From the NCBI GenBank assembly GCA_027442615.1, contig DAIBBI010000056.1, forward strand, positions 1 to 27,013: a DNA stretch of 27,013 nucleotides, given 5' to 3'. The DNA comes from JAJZRV01 sp027442615. Lineage in GTDB: Bacteria > Pseudomonadota > Gammaproteobacteria > Burkholderiales > Ferrovaceae. Below are positions 21,994 to 27,013 of this stretch, in pieces; positions within the stretch are counted from its first letter, which is position 1; each line of letters starts with the position of its first letter. A model generated the notes under the pieces. That model was not told the DNA's origin. It made no database searches and worked only from the letters and a program-made list of their open reading frames with translations. A program made the position numbers and the translations under genes.

Positions 21994-22204
21994 CTATTGC
22001 AGTGCAGCATGGACTGCTTGAGTTGTCTCTGACCTTCTTGATTCGATTCGTCGAATATCCTGCTCGCCGGTTAGTGACATTGCGCCGGCGGCTTACCTTA
22101 ATTCCGCTGAATTCATTATCTGCCAGTCGATGGCCGTTCCTGGTCGACGCTGTGCCGTGTGTGCGCTTTTGCCCATTGATTTTTACTGGAAAACACCACT
22201 GAAT
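21994..22204 (+). promoter_or_regulatory. Long structured 5' leader of the helicase gene
   Basis: About 210 bases with several inverted repeats: GCAGT/ACTGC (21999-22003 with 22013-22017), a perfect six-pair hairpin with a TTCG loop (22041-22056), and a GCCGG/CCGGC pair just after it. RNA helicase mRNAs are sometimes autoregulated through long leaders (established for other DEAD-box genes); whether this one is remains inference. An open frame from GTG 22002 ends at TGA 22200-22202, right before the helicase start, but shows no ribosome site. Confidence 0.4.
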
Positions 22205-23521
22205 ATGACAAACGAACTTCGCTTCGATCAGCTGCAATTGGATCCCCGCATCGTCACCGCCGTGACCGAGGCAGGCTACGTCAATGCCACCCCCGTCCAG
22301 GCCCAGGCCATTCCCGCCTTGCTCTCGGGCTCCGACCTGCTGGTCTCGTCGCGCACGGGCTCGGGTAAAACTGCTGCCTTCATGCTGCCCGCCCTGCATC
22401 GCATCGCCACCCAGCCCACCAGTGGCCGCGGTCCGCGCATGTTGGTGCTGACCCCCACGCGCGAACTGGCCAACCAGATTACCGAGGCCACCAAGAAATA
22501 TGGCCGCCATCTGAAACAGATCCGCACGGTATCGATTCTGGGGGGTATGCCCTATCCCGTGCAAAACCGCATGCTCGCCAAGCCTTACGAAATCCTGGTG
22601 GCAACCCCAGGCCGCCTGATCGACCAGATGGAACATGGGCGCATCGACCTGTCGCAGCTCGAGATGCTGGTGCTGGACGAAGCGGATCGCATGCTCGACA
22701 TGGGCTTCATCGAGGACGTTGAGCGCATTGCTGCCGCGACCCCAGCCACGCGCCAGACCTTGTTGTTCTCGGCCACCATGGACAAGGAAATCATCCGCCT
22801 GTCGCGTGATCTGCTGCGCGACCCCGTGCGCATCGAAGCCACCAATATCAGGGAGTCTCACGAGAACATCGACCAGCGCCTGCATTATGTGGACGACATG
22901 GCCCACAAAAACCGCCTGCTGGCCCACCTGCTCACCGACGTGGACCTCAACCAGGCCATCATCTTTACCGCAACGAAGCGCGATGCCGACGTGCTGGCCA
23001 GCGACTTGAGCGGCATGGGTCACGCGGCTGCAGCCCTGCACGGCGACATGCACCAGGGCGCGCGTAACCGCACCCTGGACGGTCTGCGACGCGGGCGTTT
23101 TCGTGTGCTGGTCGCCACCGACGTGGCGGCGCGCGGCATCGACGTTCCCGGCATCTCGCACGTCATCAATTACGACCTGCCCAAAATGGCTGAAGACTAC
23201 GTGCACCGGATTGGCCGTACCGGCCGCGCCGGTAACAAGGGCATTGCCATTTCCTTGGCAAGCGGCCGCGACGCATTGCATTTGCAGCGCATCGAGCGCT
23301 TTACCGGAAAATCCATCCAGGTCCACACCATTGAGGGATTTGAGCCCAAGCGGCCTTTTCGACCCAGCCGTCCCGCCCCGAAGGGTGGCAACCGGCAAGG
23401 CAAACCCCAGGGTGCGGGTGGCCGTCCCGGAGGGCCGAGTGGCCGTCCCCGCACCAACGCGGCAGCACCCTGGGCCAAAGTCGACAAGCCGTTTCAATCG
23501 CGCAAACGCATGGGTGGTTGA
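22205..23521 (+). CDS. DEAD-box ATP-dependent RNA helicase, RhlE-like
   Basis: A 438-residue RNA helicase. All core motifs are present in order: Q motif (FDQLQLDPRIV ... PVQAQAIP), motif I SSRTGSGKT, Ia PTRELANQ, GG, Ib ATPGR, II DEAD (LVLDEADRMLDMGF), III SAT, IV IIFTAT, V VATDVAARGIDVPG and VI HRIGRTGRAG. After about residue 375 comes a disordered basic tail rich in Arg, Gly, Pro and Lys, typical of RhlE proteins that bind rRNA. It likely unwinds RNA in ribosome assembly or RNA turnover, often at low temperature. ATG 22205 begins the Q-motif domain; the ribosome site is weak (GGAAAA, about 11 bases away). The leader is long, which suggests post-transcriptional control. SrmB or DbpA are less likely given the tail and motif I context. 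Confidence 0.92.
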   Translation: MTNELRFDQLQLDPRIVTAVTEAGYVNATPVQAQAIPALLSGSDLLVSSRTGSGKTAAFMLPALHRIATQPTSGRGPRMLVLTPTRELANQITEATKKYGRHLKQIRTVSILGGMPYPVQNRMLAKPYEILVATPGRLIDQMEHGRIDLSQLEMLVLDEADRMLDMGFIEDVERIAAATPATRQTLLFSATMDKEIIRLSRDLLRDPVRIEATNIRESHENIDQRLHYVDDMAHKNRLLAHLLTDVDLNQAIIFTATKRDADVLASDLSGMGHAAAALHGDMHQGARNRTLDGLRRGRFRVLVATDVAARGIDVPGISHVINYDLPKMAEDYVHRIGRTGRAGNKGIAISLASGRDALHLQRIERFTGKSIQVHTIEGFEPKRPFRPSRPAPKGGNRQGKPQGAGGRPGGPSGRPRTNAAAPWAKVDKPFQSRKRMGG

Positions 23522-23549
23522 AGCGGGGGGTTTTTGGTAGGCTTCATCG

Positions 23550-25121
23550 ATGGCCTTATCCACTCGCCCTGATTCACAAAAGCCAGCGTCCCGATGGTTG
23601 ATCGGGTTGCTGGCTTTTGCATTATTGGTCACGCTGTTCAATCTGGGCCGTGTTCCCCTGTTTGACGAAGATGAGGGCGAGTACGCCGAAGTGGCCGTGG
23701 AGATGGCCCATAGCGGCGACTTCATCACGCCCACACTCAACGGACAACCCTTCTTCGAAAAGCCGATTCTGGCCTTCTGGCTCCAGGCTCCCCTGGTGCA
23801 GGTGTTTGGCGTGCATGCGTGGGTGTTTCGTCTGCCCTCTGCCGTGGCCTGCCTGCTTTGGGTGGCCTTGCTGATCCGTTTTGGAGGACGCTTTTTCAAT
23901 CGTGAAACCGGTTGGGTGGCAGGCCTGTTCTGCGCCACCTCCATCGGGGTGGTGGTGTCGGGTGAGGCGGCGGCCATGGACGGGGTGCTGAGCCTTCTCA
24001 TCGCTGCAGCCGGGTTCGACGTTTACCGGGCCTGGGCGCTGGACGACCGTCACGCGCGCTGGCGGGTTTATTTGTGGATGGCCTTGGGTTTTCTCGCCAA
24101 GGGCCCCATTGCCGTCGTGGTGCCATTGCTGCTCAGTTTCATTTTCTATGCAATGCAGGGCGGTCTGGGGCGCTGGTTGCGTGCCGCCTTCAATCCCCTG
24201 GGGTGGCTGGTGTTTCTTGCGGTGGCAAGCCCCTGGTATCTGGTCCAGTACCATTTGATGGGCCAGCCCTTCGTGGATTATTTTCTCTACCGGGAAAACC
24301 TGGGGCGCTTGACCGGCTCATTGCAGGGCCACGGCGGCAGCCTGTTCTACTACATTCCTGTGCTGACGTTGATTGTGCTGCCGCACACCAGCCTGCTGTT
24401 GCGCGCAGGTTATGAAAGCCTGCGTCAACGCAGCGATGCCCTGACGATGTTTTTGATGCTGTGGTTTGCCGTTGTGTTTGGCCTCTTTACGCTGGCCAGC
24501 ACCAAGCTGCCGCATTATCTCCTGATTGGCCTGACGCCACTGTTTCTGTTGATGGCACACCATCGCGAGCGCCTGCGCTCGACATGGCTGACCCTGCTGC
24601 CGATCATCGTGATGATGGCGTTTGCCCTGGCGCTTCCGCGTTGGGTGGCAAATGCCGGTGAGCACAGCAAGAGCCTCTATATCCATGAAATGCTGGGCCG
24701 TGCCCCTGAGGTTTTCACCGCTGGGTACTGGGTGGGTATTGCCCTGGTGCTGGGCGCGCTGCTGCTGGGCCTTGCCCTGATGCGCCGTCGCTGGCGCGGG
24801 GGACGCGCGTGGGCACTTCTGCCGCTTGCCGGCGTGGTTAGCAACCTGCTGGTATGGATGGTGTTGATGCCTGCGGCCGCGGACTTGCAGCAGGCTCCCT
24901 TGCAGGAGGCCGCGCAGATCGCCCGGCGAATGGGGCAGCCCGTGGTGGCGGACAACCGCATGCCCAGCTTTGCGGTGTACAGCGGGCGCCCTACGGAGAA
25001 TCGCACCCCGCACGCGGGCGACGTGGTTTTCCTGCGTGCCGATCGCGTGGGAGAAATACCCCTGCACCAGACGATATTCAGCAAAGGCGGGCTACGGCTG
25101 GTTAAAATAACAGGCGACTGA
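23550..25121 (+). CDS. ArnT/PMT-like glycosyltransferase (GT-C, GT83/GT39 type)
   Basis: A 523-residue polytopic inner-membrane enzyme with about 12 hydrophobic segments. The first periplasmic loop has the signature LFDEDEGEYAEVAVEMAHSGDFITPTLNGQPFFEKPILAFWLQA, very near the ArnT motif in which acidic residues bind the lipid-phosphate sugar donor. GT-C enzymes of this type take a sugar from undecaprenyl phosphate and transfer it to lipid A, a protein or another lipid in the periplasm. The actual sugar and acceptor cannot be read here; no aminoarabinose pathway genes (arnA-D) are nearby, so polymyxin resistance should not be assumed. ATG 23550 has GGTAGG about eight bases upstream. It lies 28 bp after the helicase gene and 16 bp before the PAP2 gene, which would form a small lipid-carrier module with it. 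Confidence 0.87.
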   Translation: MALSTRPDSQKPASRWLIGLLAFALLVTLFNLGRVPLFDEDEGEYAEVAVEMAHSGDFITPTLNGQPFFEKPILAFWLQAPLVQVFGVHAWVFRLPSAVACLLWVALLIRFGGRFFNRETGWVAGLFCATSIGVVVSGEAAAMDGVLSLLIAAAGFDVYRAWALDDRHARWRVYLWMALGFLAKGPIAVVVPLLLSFIFYAMQGGLGRWLRAAFNPLGWLVFLAVASPWYLVQYHLMGQPFVDYFLYRENLGRLTGSLQGHGGSLFYYIPVLTLIVLPHTSLLLRAGYESLRQRSDALTMFLMLWFAVVFGLFTLASTKLPHYLLIGLTPLFLLMAHHRERLRSTWLTLLPIIVMMAFALALPRWVANAGEHSKSLYIHEMLGRAPEVFTAGYWVGIALVLGALLLGLALMRRRWRGGRAWALLPLAGVVSNLLVWMVLMPAAADLQQAPLQEAAQIARRMGQPVVADNRMPSFAVYSGRPTENRTPHAGDVVFLRADRVGEIPLHQTIFSKGGLRLVKITGD

Positions 25122-25137
25122 CGCGCAAGGACCGATG

Positions 25138-25899
25138 ATGAAATGCATTTTTGGATTGCCGCTGGCCCTTTTGGGGATGGCTGCCGTATTGTGGTTTTCG
25201 GGATGGAACATGCCAGTGTTTCTCTGGCTGCATGAGCACCAGTTGCTGCTGGGAGGCACGCTTTGGTCCAACCTCACCATGCTGGGAGATTCGGCCCTGA
25301 CGCCGCTGATCCTGGTGATTTTTATCCGGCGCCGTCCTGACCTTCTGTGGGCTGCCGTGATCGGCAGCGTGCTGGCCTATGCGGTGTCCCATGGGCTCAA
25401 GCCCATCATCAACGAGGCCCGCCCGCCCGCCGTACTTGACATCGTGGTGGTAGGCCCGCGCCTTCTGCACAGTTCGTTTCCTTCGGGACATACCACCAGC
25501 ATTTTCGTACTGGCCGGATTGCTGATCCTGGGCCTTCCCCTCAAGGATCGCCGGGCAAGGGCCGGTGTATTGACCGTGGCGGCCCTGGTGGGTTTGTCAC
25601 GCATTGGCGTGGGCGTGCATTGGCCTGTGGATGTACTCTCTGGCGCCATCATCGGATGGCTTTGTGCAGCCGCAGGCTTGGCCCTGGCGCGGCGCTGGCC
25701 CTGGGGTACGACGGGCACCGGGCGTGCGCTTCCTGTGTTGTTGTTGTTCGTGTTGGCGGTTTTTAACCTGCAAAATGACCACACGGGCTTTGGCGATGTG
25801 TGGTTGCTGCAGAAGGGGTTGTCCGTGATGGCCTTGGTTTGGGGTGCAATGGAGCTTTATCGTTGGCGTCATGAACGACGATGGACATCCGCCCAGTGA
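25138..25899 (+). CDS. PAP2-family membrane lipid phosphatase
   Basis: A 253-residue integral membrane phosphatase with about six membrane helices. The three PAP2 motifs are intact: KPIINEARP (K-x6-RP), PSGH (in SSFPSGHTTS), and SRIGVGVHWPVD (SR-x5-H-x3-D) with the nucleophilic His. Family members remove phosphate from undecaprenyl pyrophosphate, phosphatidylglycerophosphate or lipid A on the periplasmic side. The neighbouring ArnT-like enzyme suggests carrier-lipid recycling or lipid A dephosphorylation, by inference. ATG 25138 is six bases after AAGGA; ATG 25135, one codon earlier, is possible but close to the ribosome site. The stop codon lies inside the -35 box of the tRNA promoter. Confidence 0.92.
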   Translation: MKCIFGLPLALLGMAAVLWFSGWNMPVFLWLHEHQLLLGGTLWSNLTMLGDSALTPLILVIFIRRRPDLLWAAVIGSVLAYAVSHGLKPIINEARPPAVLDIVVVGPRLLHSSFPSGHTTSIFVLAGLLILGLPLKDRRARAGVLTVAALVGLSRIGVGVHWPVDVLSGAIIGWLCAAAGLALARRWPWGTTGTGRALPVLLLFVLAVFNLQNDHTGFGDVWLLQKGLSVMALVWGAMELYRWRHERRWTSAQ

Positions 25900-25924
25900 C
25901 AAAACTTCTTAAACTGGTTACAAT
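25896..25924 (+). promoter_or_regulatory. Strong promoter of tRNA-Glu, overlapping the PAP2 stop codon
   Basis: GTGACA (25896-25901) and TACAAT (25919-25924), spaced 17 bases, match consensus at five of six positions each. They are followed by a GC-rich discriminator (GCCGGGC, 25925-25931), the mark of stringently controlled stable-RNA promoters. The start would be near 25931, leaving a 45-base tRNA leader. Confidence 0.75.
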
Positions 25925-25975
25925 GCCGGGCTTGATTCATCAAGGTTCCTCTAAACCCTGATGAAGGTAGTCTGT

Positions 25976-26051
25976 GTCCCCATCGTCTAGAGGCCTAGGA
26001 CATCGCCCTTTCACGGCGGTAACCGGGGTTCGAATCCCCGTGGGGACGCCA
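25976..26051 (+). tRNA. tRNA-Glu (anticodon UUC)
   Basis: A full 76-base cloverleaf with encoded CCA. The acceptor stem GTCCCCA (25976-25982) pairs with TGGGGAC (26041-26047), then G and CCA. The anticodon loop CTTTCAC gives UUC, which reads GAA and GAG. The T-arm has GGTTCGAATCC. This tRNA is often part of rRNA or tRNA operons; here it stands alone behind its own promoter. The 3' half of a tRNA gene is a frequent integration site, but no duplicate of it is seen downstream in the window. Confidence 0.97.
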
Positions 26052-26086
26052 ATAAAATCATATAGTTACATAAAGTCCCAGAGTAA

Positions 26087-26118
26087 AATCTAGGCTGTGA
26101 CTAGATGGTGACTAGATT
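26087..26118. repeat. Tandem GTGACTAGATK repeats and inverted CTAGATT arms after the tRNA
   Basis: GTGACTAGATG (26097-26107) is followed directly by GTGACTAGATT (26108-26118). AATCTAG (26087-26093) is a perfect inverted partner of CTAGATT (26112-26118), and ATCTAG also pairs with the first CTAGAT. The stretch after the tRNA is AT-rich compared with the rest of the window. It may be integrase or excisionase arm-type sites, or a weak processing/termination hairpin. Confidence 0.5.
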
Positions 26119-26236
26119 CCCTTCCAGACCCCGCAGAAAACCTCGCTTCAAAGCACTTCATCTTCGTCCTGAAGACCATCGTGGACCTCTGTTTTCTCCC
26201 AGAGACATGCACCGAACGAAGCGCGGATAGATCCAT
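26090..26236 (-). CDS. Possible 48-aa protein downstream of the 226-aa gene
   Basis: On the minus strand, ATG 26236 follows the ribosome site AGGAG with six bases between, and lies three bases beyond the TGA of the upstream gene (26242-26240), so it is well placed as a second cistron. The frame gives 48 residues, beginning MDLSALRSVHVSG and rich in Arg, Lys and Ser, with no membrane segment and no known motif. Its last codons run through the tandem GTGACTAG repeats, which is unusual for a conserved gene end. It might be a small basic protein or a chance frame; I cannot tell. Confidence 0.3.
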   Translation of the reverse strand: MDLSALRSVHVSGRKQRSTMVFRTKMKCFEARFSAGSGRESSHHLVTA

Positions 26237-26239
26237 TGA

Positions 26240-26920
26240 TCACTCCTGCCTTTTCCGGCTCACTGATGTTGTTGATGCTCCTTCGGTTTTGAACCCGATC
26301 ATGGTCGGCAGCGCTTCGGGGTTCCAGCCGGGGTAGGGGGTCTTGTGCAGATGGCGCCACAGCCGCTCGATTTCACGGAAGGTGCGACGCAGCTGCCGCC
26401 GTACTCCCCCGAACATGGGATGAAACCGAACCGCATCGGCCGTGACCCGGGCGATTTCCTGTCCATTGGCGCTCTGTGCCAGCATCACCAGATACTTCCT
26501 GAACTTTTCCAGCGCTTCATCTTGCAGGCGCCATGTCAGGGCCACTTCGCCGTTTGCCCTGTTCTCCTTGGTCATCCGGTAGTTTGAGAAGCAGGGATAG
26601 CGATCAACCCACTGCTGCCGTGCCCAGGCTGAGGCCTGGGGCATGCACAGGGCTTCCGGGGTGGCCATGAGAATAGGCTGGACCATCGACGGCAGGGCAA
26701 TCACGGGACCAGCCAGAGCCACTGCATTCGCAAAGCCCTTCAGCTTCCGCTGATACCGGGTATGGGCTGGCAAGCGAATGCCAAAGTCCTCCGACCATTT
26801 GGCGTCGAGGGAAGGAAGCTTTTCACGAATGGTCTGGAACGTCACGTGCAGTGTGTAGCCCTTGTTATAGAGCATCAGGATGGCCTGCATGGAAGGGGTG
26901 AGATGGTCATGGGTTTTCAT
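26240..26920 (-). CDS. Hypothetical protein, unrecognised family
   Basis: A 226-residue soluble, basic protein that I do not recognise. ATG 26920 is chosen because GGAGG lies five bases upstream; a GTG at 26941 in frame lies before that ribosome site. The N-terminal 45 residues (LTPSMQAILMLYNKGYTLHVTFQTIREKLP) could form a helix-turn-helix: the phrase about a helix, a KGY turn and TFQTIREKL looks like a site-specific DNA-binding or replication-associated segment, but this is weak. The middle (about 60-110) is Pro/Met/Ala-rich; the C-terminal third is Arg-rich and helical (VRRQLRRTFREIERLWRHLHKTPYPGWNPEAL). No signal peptide or membrane segment. It stands alone beyond the tRNA, in a region with different character from the rest, which suggests mobile-element cargo. 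Nothing confirms that. Confidence 0.6.
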   Translation of the reverse strand: MKTHDHLTPSMQAILMLYNKGYTLHVTFQTIREKLPSLDAKWSEDFGIRLPAHTRYQRKLKGFANAVALAGPVIALPSMVQPILMATPEALCMPQASAWARQQWVDRYPCFSNYRMTKENRANGEVALTWRLQDEALEKFRKYLVMLAQSANGQEIARVTADAVRFHPMFGGVRRQLRRTFREIERLWRHLHKTPYPGWNPEALPTMIGFKTEGASTTSVSRKRQE

Positions 26921-27013
26921 GGGAACCTCCGTAATCTCCACGTGATTCGTGGGACGGAGTGATCACACCATATGAAGGTGGGATCAACCAAGGAATGGAC
27001 GCCTGTGGACAAA
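26921..27013. other. Upstream region of the hypothetical gene, at the right edge
   Basis: It holds the ribosome site GGAGG (plus-strand complement at 26925-26930) and a perfect palindrome GTGATCAC (26959-26966) that could be an operator. A plus-strand ATG at 26995 follows AAGGA with no spacing, so it is not called as a gene. The window ends before any further gene can be judged. Confidence 0.35.

Noticed and set aside
22002..22202. A 66-codon frame from GTG in the helicase leader
   Set aside because: Its position is suggestive (it ends two bases before the helicase ATG), but it lacks a ribosome site and a protein-like composition. Kept only as a remark in the leader finding.
21977..24001. 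A 674-codon minus-strand frame across the helicase and glycosyltransferase genes
   Set aside because: It is a shadow of two well-supported plus-strand genes and of the helicase leader, with no recognisable domain.
26148..26360. A 70-codon minus-strand frame overlapping the end of the 226-aa gene
   Set aside because: It shares DNA with a better-supported gene in another frame and has no ribosome site.
25976..27013. A second copy of the tRNA-Glu 3' end as attachment site
   Set aside because: None was found within the window, so no integrated element can be claimed, only suspected.
1..27013. CRISPR arrays, insertion sequences, rRNA genes
   Set aside because: No regularly spaced repeats, transposase frames or rRNA-like stretches were seen on reading both strands.

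Overview
This window comes from a moderately GC-rich, Gram-negative chromosome, most likely a betaproteobacterium. The grounds are a complete type II secretion (T2SS) cluster that includes gspN, a DUF6502/DUF5666 gene pair, lipoproteins with poly-glycine tethers behind the lipidated cysteine, an ArnT-like glycosyltransferase, and tight gene packing with ATGA-type overlaps. The genus cannot be named from sequence alone.

Layout. 1-3450: the tail of an unknown gene, a stand-alone acyl carrier protein, an FlK-type hot-dog thioesterase, and a convergent Lon-family (LonB/YcbZ-like) protease. 3451-4980: a periplasmic type II L-asparaginase and a convergent small secreted helical protein, with terminators between them. 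5160-7693: a DUF6502 gene whose promoter contains a perfect palindrome and which seems to be leaderless, followed by a DUF5666 lipoprotein and a strong terminator. 7709-19228: the T2SS locus. gspC, unusually short, is divergent and is followed by a DUF1624 membrane acyltransferase-like gene. On the plus strand run gspG-H-I-J-K-L-M-N-D-E-F, nearly without gaps. No prepilin peptidase (gspO) is present, so it must be encoded elsewhere. 19306-20832: a large beta-propeller-like lipoprotein directly behind gspF, a candidate client of the machine. 20813-21859 (minus): NAD-type isocitrate dehydrogenase. 21960-25899: a RhlE-like DEAD-box helicase with a roughly 210-nt leader, then an ArnT/PMT-like glycosyltransferase and a PAP2 phosphatase. 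25896-26051: tRNA-Glu(UUC) with its own promoter. 26052-27013: a different kind of region with short repeats, an unrecognised 226-aa protein and a possible 48-aa partner. It may be the edge of an element inserted at the tRNA, but no integrase or second att copy is in view.

How the parts fit. Most of the window serves the cell envelope: secretion across the outer membrane, two poly-Gly lipoproteins, a periplasmic asparaginase, and lipid-linked sugar transfer with a lipid-phosphate phosphatase. The least understood unit is DUF6502-DUF5666. The first protein carries two helix-turn-helix-like segments, and its own promoter has a palindrome in the -35/-10 spacer. This suggests an autoregulated regulator paired with an exported lipoprotein. 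No CRISPR array, transposase or clearly new multi-gene system was found.
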